NCBI RefSeq assembly: GCF_900177405.1 | Contig: NZ_LT840185.1 | Coordinates: 983,501 to 1,047,500, forward strand | DNA: 64,000 nucleotides | Reading direction: 5' to 3' | Origin: Allosphingosinicella indica | Lineage (GTDB): Bacteria > Pseudomonadota > Alphaproteobacteria > Sphingomonadales > Sphingomonadaceae | Part shown: piece by piece, positions 1-7,858 of the stretch | Layout: every line of letters begins with the position of its first letter | Numbering within the stretch: the first letter of the stretch is position 1 | Program-made: the position numbers and the translations under genes | The notes under the pieces: model-generated | The model's input: only the letters and a program-made list of their open reading frames with translations | The model's database searches: none | What the model was told of the DNA's origin: nothing

Positions 1-378
1 CGCCTTCAGGCCGAGCCGGAACTCCATTTCGCGGAACTGCGCCGACTGGAAGCCCGAGCTGCCGCCCAGCACCCCGCGAAACATCGAATAATCCGCCGGA
101 GTCAGCGTCGAGAGGACTTCCCAGCTCAGTGTCATCACCGCCTGGATCCGCGACACCCGCGACAGGCATTTGTGCACCGGCACCAGAGCATCCGCGCGGA
201 CCAGCCGCTGCGACAGCGCGATCTCATGCAGGATCTGCTTGAGCCACAGCTCCTTAGTCTGGTGGATGATGACAAAGAGTAATTCGTCGTGATGGTCGGA
301 AATCGGATGCTGGGCCGTGAGCAATTGATCCAGCGTCAGATAACCGCCGTAGGTCATGTCTTCCGGTACATTCGCCAT
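1..378 (-). CDS. kynA: Tryptophan 2,3-dioxygenase, N-terminal part (cut by window edge)
   Basis: Heme enzyme that opens the indole ring of L-tryptophan to N-formylkynurenine, the first step of the kynurenine route. The 126 visible residues start at an ATG (MANVPEDMTYGGYLTL) and include the family motif SDHHDELLFVIIHQTKELW at about residues 27-45; H39 aligns with the substrate-contacting histidine of the family. Further on, the segment LTPADYSMFRGVLGGSSGFQSAQFRE matches the conserved helix and loop of the family. The reading frame is still open at base 1, so the proximal heme histidine and the C-terminus lie outside the window. It is divergent from the next gene with an 82-base gap. Identification is firm; completeness cannot be judged. 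Confidence 0.93.
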   Translation of the reverse strand, partial: MANVPEDMTYGGYLTLDQLLTAQHPISDHHDELLFVIIHQTKELWLKQILHEIALSQRLVRADALVPVHKCLSRVSRIQAVMTLSWEVLSTLTPADYSMFRGVLGGSSGFQSAQFREMEFRLGLKA

Positions 379-460
379 GCCGATCGCCTAGCACGCGCCG
401 CGCGGACGGCAAACGGGCTGCACACGCTTTGGAAACCCGCGCCGCCTATGTAAGCTCGCC

Positions 461-1294
461 ATGGCCACTGCGAGGAAAGCCTTGTCCGCCACCGCGCGCC
501 AGTTGCAGCCGCGCGCCACGGAGCGTGTTTGGGGGTGCAGTACGCTGCCGGCGCCCTTTGCAGCGCTCGCCGCGAGCGATCGTCCGACGGGTGAAATCTG
601 GTTCGATCCGCCGCCGGGCGCGTTGCTCGTCAAGCATCTGTTCGCTGCCGAGAAGCTCTCTGTCCAGGTGCATCCCGGCGACGCCTATGCGCAGGCGCTG
701 GGCCATGCCGGAGGCAAGGACGAAGCCTGGATCATCACCAACGCGGAACCCGGCGCAGCGATCGGCCTCGGCCTGCGGCGGCCGCTGGACGCGGAGGCAT
801 TGCGCAACGCGGCGCTCGACGGATCGATCGAGCAGGAAATCGACTGGCAACCGGTGCAGCGCGGCGATGTCATCTGCGTGCCGGCGGGCACGATCCACGC
901 CATTGGCCCCGGCGTCTCGCTGATCGAGATGCAGCAGCCGAACGACATCACCTACCGGCTCTACGATTACGGCCGTGGCCGGGATCTGCACTTGGAGGAT
1001 GCGCTGGCCGTGGCGCGGCGCGAGCCGTTCCGCAACGCTTGTCCTCCGCGGCCCTCCGGTCCCGGACGCACCGTCTTTTCCGGATTGGCCTTCACTCTCG
1101 AGCGGCTCGAAGGGGCGCAGACGCTCCACGTCGGCGGCCATTCGCGCCCGCCGCTGACATTAGCCGTGGTTGCGGGGGCAGGACGTCTCGACGGCGTAGC
1201 CATCGGCGCCGGCGAAGTGTGGTCGATCGACGCACCCGCGCATCTGAGGCTGGACTCCGGCGCCGACGCGATCCTCGCTTATTATCCCGCCTAG
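461..1294 (+). CDS. manA: Mannose-6-phosphate isomerase, class I type
   Basis: Predicted cytosolic zinc enzyme interconverting mannose 6-phosphate and fructose 6-phosphate, feeding GDP-mannose and polysaccharide synthesis. It has 277 residues, shorter than the enterobacterial enzyme (about 390) but usual for the short class I form in alphaproteobacteria. Visible motifs are QVHP (69-72) and GKDEAW (85-90), which carry metal ligands in the family, then GTIHAIGPG (143-151) and RLYDYGR (166-172). The ATG at 461 follows a short divergent spacer. Its TAG stop overlaps the TAG stop of the convergent rsh gene in a single CTAG. A fructokinase or phosphohexomutase is not nearby, so the physiological role is inferred from the family only. 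Confidence 0.88.
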   Translation: MATARKALSATARQLQPRATERVWGCSTLPAPFAALAASDRPTGEIWFDPPPGALLVKHLFAAEKLSVQVHPGDAYAQALGHAGGKDEAWIITNAEPGAAIGLGLRRPLDAEALRNAALDGSIEQEIDWQPVQRGDVICVPAGTIHAIGPGVSLIEMQQPNDITYRLYDYGRGRDLHLEDALAVARREPFRNACPPRPSGPGRTVFSGLAFTLERLEGAQTLHVGGHSRPPLTLAVVAGAGRLDGVAIGAGEVWSIDAPAHLRLDSGADAILAYYPA

Positions 1295-3378
1295 AGCCGC
1301 TCCGCCGTCGAAACCATTTCGGAGGCCCTCAGCGCCGCGATGATGCGCATCAGGTGCTGGACGTCGTGCACCTCGATGTCGAGCCGGAAGGTGTGGAAGC
1401 TCGAATCGCGGCCGGTCTGGTCGAGCTTGACGATATTGGCGCCGTGGGTGCCAAGGATGCCGGTGATCGCCGCCAGCGAGCCCGGCTGGTTGCGGATGAC
1501 GACGTTGATCCGCGCGCTGCCGCCGTCGGTTTTGTCGCCCCAGGCGAGATCGACCCAGTCGGCGTCGACGCCATTGGCCAGCGTCTCGCAATCGATGGTG
1601 TGGACCTCGATCCCCTCGCCCTCGCGGCGCAGACCCACGATCCGGTCGCCTGGGATCGGGTGGCAGCATTCGGCGAGCTGGAAGGCGACGCCCGGCGTCA
1701 GGCCCTTGATCGAAATGGCGGTGCGCTGCGGCGGCGGCTTCACGCCCTTCTTCCCTGCGGAGCCGGGTATCAGCGCCTCCATCACCGCAACGTCGCTGAC
1801 CCGCTTCAGCGCGATCGACTCCATCAGCGCTTCGTCATCGGGGAGGTGCAGCCGCTTCAACGCTTCCGCCATCGCTTCCCAGCCGAGCGGTGCGGGGAGG
1901 CGCTGGACGATCTCGTCGAAGATCTTGCGGCCGAGCGCGACCGTCTCCTCACGCTCCTTCGATTTGACGAAGCGGCGTACCTTGGCGCGCGCCTTGCCGG
2001 TCACGACGAAGCTCAGCCACGCCGGCTGCGGGTGCTGCGCCTTGGAGACTAGGATTTCGACCTGGTCGCCATTCTCGAGCGGCGTCCGAAGCGGCATCAC
2101 CCGGCCGTTGACCTTGGCGCCCACCGTCTGGTCGCCGAGATCGGTGTGGACGGCATAGGCGAAATCGACCGGCGTCGCGCCCTTGGGAAGCTGGATGAGC
2201 TCGCCCTTGGGGGTGAAGGCGAAGATGCGGTCCTGGTACATCGCCATGCGCGTATGTTCGAGCAGCTCCTCGGCACTGCCCGCATGGTCGAGGATCTCGA
2301 CAAGGTCGCTGATCCACGGATGCTGCGTGGTCGCGGCTTCCTTGCCTTCCTTATACGCCCAGTGCGCGGCGAGCCCGTGCTCGGCCTGCGCGTGCATCTC
2401 CTCGGTACGGATCTGGATCTCGATCCGCATATTCTCGTCGTGGATCACCGTCGTGTGGAGCGACTGATAGCCATTGCGCTTGGGGGTCGAGATGAAGTCC
2501 TTGAACCGCCCCGGCACCACCGGCCAGCGCTGGTGGATGAGGCCCAATGTCCGGTAGCAATCCTCGACGCTGCCGACGATCGCGCGGAACGCCATCACGT
2601 CGGACAATTGCTCGAAGCTGACGTGCCGCTCGGCCATCTTGCGCCAGATCGAATAGGGATGCTTCTCGCGCCCCTGCACCTGCGCGTCGACGCCGTTCGC
2701 CTCCAAATGCGCCTTGAGGCCGCGGCCGATCCGCTCGATCAGGTCGCCCTCGCCGCGGTGGAGCTGCTCGAGCCGCTTGGAGATCGATTCGTAGGCGTCC
2801 GGCTCCAGCTCGCGGAACGCCAGCGTCTGCATCTCGGTCATGAACTCGTACATGCCGATCCGCTCGGCGAGCGGCGCATAGATATCCATCGTCTCCTTGG
2901 CGATGCGGCGCCGCTTCTCCGGATTGGCGATGAAATGCAGCGTGCGCATGTTGTGCAGCCGGTCGGCGAGCTTGACCAGCAGCACGCGGATGTCGCCCGA
3001 CATGGCGAGCAGGAACTTCCTGAGGTTCTCCGCCGCGCGCTGGCTCTCGCTCTGCGCCTCGATCTTGCTGAGCTTGGTAACGCCGTCGACCAGCCGCGCG
3101 ACATTGGCGCCGAAGCTCTTCTCGATCTCCTCGGGCGTCGCCAGCGTGTCCTCGATCGTGTCGTGGAGGATCGCGGTGACGATCGTCTCGTCGTCGAGGT
3201 GCAGGTCGGTGAGGATGCCCGCGACCTCGATCGGATGACTGTAATAGGGATCACCTGAGGCGCGCTTCTGGCTGCCGTGCGCCTTCATCGAGAAGACGTA
3301 GGCGCGGTTGATCAGCGCCTCGTCCGCATCGGGATCGTAGGACCGGACCTTCTCGACGAGTTCATACTGGCGCAGCAC
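1291..3378 (-). CDS. rsh: Bifunctional (p)ppGpp synthetase/hydrolase (RelA/SpoT family)
   Basis: Makes and degrades the stringent-response alarmone (p)ppGpp. Counting from the GTG at 3378 it is 695 residues. The HD hydrolase domain is intact (H48, HD at 72-73 in LHDTIEDT). The synthetase domain carries RFKD at 291-294 followed by FISTPKRNGYQSLHT; the basic RxKD form is typical of bifunctional enzymes rather than hydrolase-dead RelA. A TGS domain (about 375-435) and a C-terminal ACT domain (VVIRNQPGSLAAITGILG) follow. The frame stays open upstream (in-frame ATG at 3426, giving 711 residues), but the family usually begins with LRQYELVEK, so the GTG is preferred; its ribosome-binding site is not clear (GGGGAG abuts it). 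Likely the only long RSH enzyme, as is common in alphaproteobacteria. Confidence 0.93.
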   Translation of the reverse strand: MLRQYELVEKVRSYDPDADEALINRAYVFSMKAHGSQKRASGDPYYSHPIEVAGILTDLHLDDETIVTAILHDTIEDTLATPEEIEKSFGANVARLVDGVTKLSKIEAQSESQRAAENLRKFLLAMSGDIRVLLVKLADRLHNMRTLHFIANPEKRRRIAKETMDIYAPLAERIGMYEFMTEMQTLAFRELEPDAYESISKRLEQLHRGEGDLIERIGRGLKAHLEANGVDAQVQGREKHPYSIWRKMAERHVSFEQLSDVMAFRAIVGSVEDCYRTLGLIHQRWPVVPGRFKDFISTPKRNGYQSLHTTVIHDENMRIEIQIRTEEMHAQAEHGLAAHWAYKEGKEAATTQHPWISDLVEILDHAGSAEELLEHTRMAMYQDRIFAFTPKGELIQLPKGATPVDFAYAVHTDLGDQTVGAKVNGRVMPLRTPLENGDQVEILVSKAQHPQPAWLSFVVTGKARAKVRRFVKSKEREETVALGRKIFDEIVQRLPAPLGWEAMAEALKRLHLPDDEALMESIALKRVSDVAVMEALIPGSAGKKGVKPPPQRTAISIKGLTPGVAFQLAECCHPIPGDRIVGLRREGEGIEVHTIDCETLANGVDADWVDLAWGDKTDGGSARINVVIRNQPGSLAAITGILGTHGANIVKLDQTGRDSSFHTFRLDIEVHDVQHLMRIIAALRASEMVSTAERL

Positions 3379-3484
3379 CTCCCCAACATGGGGTGGAGCG
3401 CCGCCCGGTTGCAATGCAAAATGCATCCCGAATGCCAGAATCGCGGCCGATGTATTTTTCCTGCAAAATGCGTAGACTGCGCCG

Positions 3485-3973
3485 ATGATCGATCTCGAGC
3501 GCCACAAGTGCCTGCTGACCGAATGTTCGCTGCCCGCCGCGCTGCAGGTGGTGGGCGAGCGCTGGTCGTTTCTGATCCTGCGCGCGGCGTTCAACGGCCT
3601 CCATCATTTTGAGGAGTTCCAGTCGACGCTGGGGATCGCGCGCAACATCCTTTCCAACCGTCTCGCCCGGCTGGTCGAGAACGAAATCCTCCAGCGCGAA
3701 CCCGACCCCGCCGACCGGCGCAAGGTCACCTACCGCCTCACCCAGAAGGGCCGCGAGCTGCTGCCGGTGCTGATTTCGCTCCGCCAATGGGGCGAGCGCT
3801 GGGTGTCGGGCATCCCGAGCAACCCGGTGCTGGTCGATCGCCAGAGCCTTCGCCCGGTCGCGGCGATGGGCGTTCATGCCGAAGACGGGCGGCCGCTGTC
3901 GTTGCAGGAGCTAGCCTGGGTCGATCGCGACGAGATCGCCCGCGCCCGGCCGGAAAAAGAAAGGGCGGCCTGA
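3485..3973 (+). CDS. HxlR-family winged-helix transcriptional regulator
   Basis: A 162-residue regulator with an HxlR winged helix over roughly residues 8-100. The stretch CSLPAALQVVGERWSFLILRAAF followed by GLHHFEEFQSTLGIARNILSNRLARLVENEIL and the wing REPDPADRRKVTYRLTQKG are typical of the family. Cysteines at 9 and 15 sit where some HxlR proteins (for example the redox-sensing members) have sensing thiols, but no function follows from that alone. Its divergent partner is the rsh gene, with about 107 bases between the starts, so it could act on that shared region; this is an inference. The last codons and the stop lie inside the transcription terminator of the convergent rpoZ gene. Confidence 0.85.
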   Translation: MIDLERHKCLLTECSLPAALQVVGERWSFLILRAAFNGLHHFEEFQSTLGIARNILSNRLARLVENEILQREPDPADRRKVTYRLTQKGRELLPVLISLRQWGERWVSGIPSNPVLVDRQSLRPVAAMGVHAEDGRPLSLQELAWVDRDEIARARPEKERAA

Positions 3974-3981
3974 GCCGCCCT
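3955..3981 (-). terminator. Intrinsic terminator of rpoZ, embedded in the end of the HxlR gene
   Basis: Perfect 8-bp stem AGGGCGGC / GCCGCCCT (3962-3969 and 3974-3981) with a 4-base loop. Read on the minus strand the hairpin is followed by TTTCTTTTT, so the U-tract serves rpoZ. The loop and flank contain the TGA stop (3971-3973) of the convergent HxlR gene. Confidence 0.8.
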
Positions 3982-4011
3982 ATTCTCCAACATCTGCGAC
4001 CTTAGAATCGC

Positions 4012-4353
4012 TTACTCGTAGTCCCCGCCGACATTGCTCGTCCGCGGCGGCGCGGCGGCGGTGAGGCGCAGCGCCTCGGCCGATTGCGCCAGCGAGCCGA
4101 CCGCATCGACTTCGTCGTCCTCGTCGATCTGGACGCGCTGCAAATTGCCGACCAGCGCCTCTTCGAGATGCTTGGGCTTCACCGTCTGCTCGGCGATCTC
4201 GCGCAGCGCCACGACCGGATTCTTGTCGCGGTCGCGATCGATGGTGAGGTCCGCGCCGCCCGAAATCTGCCGTGCGCGCTGCGAGGCGAGCAGGACGAGG
4301 TCGAAACGGTTGGGGATCTTGTCGACGCAATCTTCGACGGTGACGCGCGCCAT
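4012..4353 (-). CDS. rpoZ: DNA-directed RNA polymerase omega subunit
   Basis: Small subunit that helps assemble and stabilise core RNA polymerase and forms part of a ppGpp-binding site. It has 113 residues, beginning [30 protein letters not shown], which is the family signature, followed by [18 protein letters not shown]. The acidic, low-complexity C-terminal tail is usual in alphaproteobacteria. It is transcribed alone with a strong intrinsic terminator immediately downstream. It lies close to rsh, as in many proteobacteria where rpoZ and spoT are adjacent, but here an HxlR gene on the other strand separates them. Confidence 0.96.
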   Translation of the reverse strand: MARVTVEDCVDKIPNRFDLVLLASQRARQISGGADLTIDRDRDKNPVVALREIAEQTVKPKHLEEALVGNLQRVQIDEDDEVDAVGSLAQSAEALRLTAAAPPRTSNVGGDYE

Positions 4354-4577
4354 GAAGCAGCTCCGCTGGAAATGGGTGTCCGCAGCTATACGGGAAGCGC
4401 CGGTATCTAGGCATCGGCGCCCGCTCTGTCAACGATTCGGCCCTCGGCGCGCCCTGGCGGAACGTCGCGTCGCTTCGTCGCCACCACGCTTCGCCTTGCC
4501 TTGGGGGCAAGCCGCGTGATAGTCGCGCGCCCTTTCAAGGGTGGGCCTCTTCAGCGCCCCGATCATCAGGTAATAGC

Positions 4578-4910
4578 ATGTTCTCATCACCAGCCTATGC
4601 CGCGGCCGGATCCGAGCCCGCAGGAGCCGCCGGCTTCATGATCTCGGTCTTTCCGCTGCTCCTCGTCTTCGTCATCTTCTATTTCCTGCTCATCCGACCG
4701 CAGCAGCGGCGCATGAAGCAGCATCAGGCGATGGTGCAGGCGGTGAAGAAGAACGACGTGGCGGTCACCGCCGGCGGCGTCATCGGCAAGGTCACCAAGG
4801 TCGACGAGCATGAGATCGAGATGGAGATCGCTCAGGGCGTCCGCGTCAAGGTGGTGAAGGGCACGCTGAGCGAGGTCCGTCCCCACGGCGCGAAGCCGGC
4901 GAACGACTGA
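4578..4910 (+). CDS. yajC: Sec translocase accessory subunit YajC
   Basis: Single-span inner-membrane protein that associates with SecDF. It has 110 residues: a short N-terminal Ala/Gly/Pro-rich segment, one transmembrane helix at about 18-38 (MISVFPLLLVFVIFYFLLI), the family signature RPQQRRMKQHQAM right after the helix, and a small beta domain (VTAGGVIGKVTKVDEHEIEMEI). The preceding 224-base gap back to rpoZ must hold its promoter, though I could not pick clear boxes. Its TGA shares one base with the ATG of secD (TGATG), indicating translational coupling in the yajC-secD-secF operon. Confidence 0.95.
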   Translation: MFSSPAYAAAGSEPAGAAGFMISVFPLLLVFVIFYFLLIRPQQRRMKQHQAMVQAVKKNDVAVTAGGVIGKVTKVDEHEIEMEIAQGVRVKVVKGTLSEVRPHGAKPAND

Positions 4911-6508
4911 TGCTGGACTTCCCGCGCTGGAAGATTTGGATGGTCTCGCTGACCTTGCTGGTCGGCGTGCTCTTCTCGATTCCGAGCTTCTTGCCGCAGC
5001 GGGTGGTCGATCGCTTCCCCGCCTGGCTCCCGCATTCGCAGATCGCGCTCGGCCTGGATCTCGCCGGCGGCAGCCATTTGCTGCTGGAAGGCACGACCGG
5101 CGACATCGCCAAGCAGCGCTTGGAGACGATGGAAGAATCGATCCGCACCCAGATGCGGCGCGAGAGCCCCCGCATCGAGATCGGCGAGATTTCCACGACC
5201 GGCGGGCGCTTGAGCTTCCTGGTGCGCGATCCGGCGCAGACCGATGCGGCGCGCGAAGTCGCCTACAATCTCACCCAGCCCGTCGGCATCGCCGGCCAGC
5301 GCGACTGGAACGTCAACGTCATCGACACCAGCCGCATCGTCATGGAGCCGACCCAGGCCGGCATCGCCGACGCGCTCGACAAGGCGATGGATACGGCCCG
5401 CGAGGTCGTTTACAACCGCGTCGATCCGGAAGGAACGCGCGAAGTCACGATCGTCCGCCAGGGCGGCAATCGCATCCTCGTCCAGGTGCCGGGGCTCGAA
5501 GATCCGGAAAGCCTGAAGCAGCTCCTCGGCAAGACCGCGCGGCTGGAATTCAAGCTCGTCGATCTCAACGCCGATCCCACGCAGGTCGCGCAGGGCCGCG
5601 CGCCGGTGGGCAGCCAGGTACTGCCCTACCCCGAAGGACAGGGCGGCCGCATCGCCGTCCAGCGCCGCGCGATGGTGACCGGCGATCAGCTCATCGACGC
5701 CAGCCAGCAGTTCGATCCGCAGACCAACCAGCCGACCGTCTCGATCCGCTTCGACGGCGCCGGCGGCCGCCGCTTCGCCAACGTTACCCAGCAGAATGTC
5801 GGCAAGCCGTTCGCGATCATCCTCGACGGTGTGGTCATCTCCGCGCCGAACATCAACGAGCCGATCCTCGGCGGCCAGGCGCAGATCTCGGGTAATTTCA
5901 CCGTCGAGACCGCCAACAACCTCGCGGTGCAGCTCCGCTCGGGCAAGCTGCCCGTCGAGCTGAAGGTGGTTGAGGAACGCACCGTCGGCCCCGATCTTGG
6001 CGCCGATTCGATCCGCGCCGGCGTGATCGCTTCGATCATCGCGACCGTTGCTGTGATCATCTTCATGCTGATCACCTATGGCCGGTTCGGCGTCTATGCG
6101 AACCTCGCGCTCGTCATCAACGTGTTCGTCATCGTCGGCGTGATGGCCTTTTTCCATGCGACGCTGACGCTGCCCGGCATCGCCGGCTTCGTGCTGACGA
6201 TCGGCGCTGCGGTGGACGCCAACGTGCTGATCAACGAGCGCATCCGCGAGGAGCGAAGACGCGGCCGCAGCGTCATGCAGTCGGTGGAATTGGGCTATAA
6301 GGAAGCCAGCCGCACCATCTTCGACGCCAACGTCACCAATGCGATCGCCGCGGTGATCATGATCATCCTCGGCTCCGGCCCGGTGAAGGGCTTCGCGACC
6401 GTGCTGCTCATCGGCATCATCACCTCGGTCTTCACGGCGGTGACCTTCACCCGGATGCTGGTGATCATCTGGCTGCGCCGGAACCGCCCGTCCGAGATCC
6501 ATATCTAA
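4910..6508 (+). CDS. secD: Protein translocase subunit SecD
   Basis: RND-fold membrane protein that with SecF uses the proton gradient to pull preproteins through SecYEG. It has 532 residues: one N-terminal helix, a large periplasmic P1 domain beginning at the signature LGLDLAGGSHLLLE, and a C-terminal block of five helices containing GPDLGADSI and the conserved TLTLPGIAGFVLTIGAAVDANVLINERIREE. The start overlaps the yajC stop by one base. secF follows after ten bases. Confidence 0.97.
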   Translation: MLDFPRWKIWMVSLTLLVGVLFSIPSFLPQRVVDRFPAWLPHSQIALGLDLAGGSHLLLEGTTGDIAKQRLETMEESIRTQMRRESPRIEIGEISTTGGRLSFLVRDPAQTDAAREVAYNLTQPVGIAGQRDWNVNVIDTSRIVMEPTQAGIADALDKAMDTAREVVYNRVDPEGTREVTIVRQGGNRILVQVPGLEDPESLKQLLGKTARLEFKLVDLNADPTQVAQGRAPVGSQVLPYPEGQGGRIAVQRRAMVTGDQLIDASQQFDPQTNQPTVSIRFDGAGGRRFANVTQQNVGKPFAIILDGVVISAPNINEPILGGQAQISGNFTVETANNLAVQLRSGKLPVELKVVEERTVGPDLGADSIRAGVIASIIATVAVIIFMLITYGRFGVYANLALVINVFVIVGVMAFFHATLTLPGIAGFVLTIGAAVDANVLINERIREERRRGRSVMQSVELGYKEASRTIFDANVTNAIAAVIMIILGSGPVKGFATVLLIGIITSVFTAVTFTRMLVIIWLRRNRPSEIHI

Positions 6509-6518
6509 GGCCCGATCC

Positions 6519-7481
6519 ATGCGTTTGCTGAAGCTCGTCCCGGACAACACCAATATCGGCTTCGTGAAGCTGCGCTGGTGGGCGTTCGCCTTCACCGCGG
6601 TGTTGACGCTCGCCTCGCTCGCGCTGGTCGTGACGCGCGGGCTCAACCTCGGCGTCGATTTCGTCGGCGGCCTGATGGTCGAGGCGCAGTTCGAGCAGCC
6701 GCCTTCGCTCGACCGGCTGCGCACTCAGATCAATCGGATGAACGTGGGCGAGGCATCGCTGCAGCAATTCGGCAGCCCGCGCACCGTCTCGATCCGCCTG
6801 CCGCTTCCGGAGAACGCCGACGAGGGCGCGACCAACGCGATCGTCTCGAAGGTGCAGAGCGGGCTACGCGCCGAATATCCCAGCGTCACCTTCCCACGCT
6901 ACGACACCGTGTCGGGGAAGGTCTCGGGCGAGCTGGTCCAGAACGGCATCCTCGCGGTGATCCTCGCGATTCTCGGCATCGCCGTCTATTCCTGGTTCCG
7001 GTTCGAATGGCAGTTCGGCGTCTCGACCGCGGTCGCTATCGTCCACGACGTGATCGTCACCTTCGGCTTCTTCGCGTTGACGCAGATGGAGTTCGATCTC
7101 AACATCGTCGCCGCGGTGCTCACCATCATCGGCTATTCGATCAACGACAAGATCGTGATCGACGACCGCATCCGCGAAAACTTACGAAAATTCCGCAAGA
7201 TGGAGATACGATCGCTGATCGATCTCTCGGTCAACGAGACCTTGCCGCGCACCGTGATGACGTCGGTCACGCTGATCCTCGCGCTCGGCTCGCTGCTGAT
7301 CTGGGGTGGCGACGTGCTGCGCGGTTTCTCCGCCGCCATGCTGCTCGGCATCGTCGTCGGCACCTATTCGTCGATCTACGTCTCATCGTCGCTGCTCATC
7401 TCGCTGGGCATCAGCTCGACGAGCTTCCTGCCCAAGAATCCCGCGACCGGGGGCGAGCGGGTCACCAGCCGCGACGCATGA
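6519..7481 (+). CDS. secF: Protein translocase subunit SecF
   Basis: Partner of SecD in the auxiliary Sec complex of the inner membrane. It has 320 residues: an N-terminal helix followed by the signature GLNLGVDFVGGLMVEAQF, a periplasmic domain, then VSGELVQNGILAVILAILGIAVYSWFRFEW and the helix-loop carrying YSINDKIVIDDRIREN and the typical SVNETLPRTVMTS. It ends four bases into the next gene (ATGA overlap), so the downstream Mth938-like gene is probably co-translated with it. Confidence 0.97.
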   Translation: MRLLKLVPDNTNIGFVKLRWWAFAFTAVLTLASLALVVTRGLNLGVDFVGGLMVEAQFEQPPSLDRLRTQINRMNVGEASLQQFGSPRTVSIRLPLPENADEGATNAIVSKVQSGLRAEYPSVTFPRYDTVSGKVSGELVQNGILAVILAILGIAVYSWFRFEWQFGVSTAVAIVHDVIVTFGFFALTQMEFDLNIVAAVLTIIGYSINDKIVIDDRIRENLRKFRKMEIRSLIDLSVNETLPRTVMTSVTLILALGSLLIWGGDVLRGFSAAMLLGIVVGTYSSIYVSSSLLISLGISSTSFLPKNPATGGERVTSRDA

Positions 7482-7858
7482 CCGCGCGGCTCGACCGCGC
7501 CGAGGATGCGGCCGGTCCGCTCGTTCGCGCGATCGGCCCTGACGGCTTTCTGATCGGTGAAGAGCGATTCGCCGCGGTGCTGCTGACGCCAAACGGCGCG
7601 ACGCTCTGGTCGCCGCCGCCACTCGCCGAACTGGCCGAAGCCGACATCGCGCCGCTGCTGGCGCTCGATCCGCCGCCCGAGCTGATCCTGCTCGGCGCCG
7701 GCGCTGCTACCGCTTTTCCGCCGCGCAGCTTCGTCGCCGCGCTCGAAGCGCGCGGGATCGGGGTGGAGGCGATGGACAGCCGCGCCGCCGCGCGGACATG
7801 GGCGCTGCTCAGGAACGAGGGACGCTCGATCGCGGCAGCGCTGATGCCGATCGGCTGA
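7478..7858 (+). CDS. Mth938-like domain protein
   Basis: A 126-residue protein of the Mth938/DUF498 fold, a family of unknown biochemical role found from archaea to mitochondria (the mitochondrial member NDUFAF3 is a complex I assembly factor). Family features seen: a first strand block followed by ALLLTPNGATLWSPPP, then ELILLGAGAATAFPPRSFVAALEARGIGVEAMDSRAAARTWALLRNEGRSIAAALMPI. Translation starts at an ATG overlapping the secF stop. It regularly follows secF in alphaproteobacteria. Its last 50 bases overlap the end of the convergent glycosyltransferase gene. Confidence 0.85.
   Translation: MTARLDRAEDAAGPLVRAIGPDGFLIGEERFAAVLLTPNGATLWSPPPLAELAEADIAPLLALDPPPELILLGAGAATAFPPRSFVAALEARGIGVEAMDSRAAARTWALLRNEGRSIAAALMPIG

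Noticed and set aside
3379..3594. N-terminal extension of the rsh gene
   Set aside because: The extra residues are not like any RSH enzyme and run into the divergent HxlR gene; the conserved protein starts near 3378.
4354..4577. Possible tRNA or small RNA in the gap between rpoZ and yajC
   Set aside because: Several short GC-rich complementary stretches exist but no cloverleaf, no CCA and no conserved tRNA loop bases could be found.
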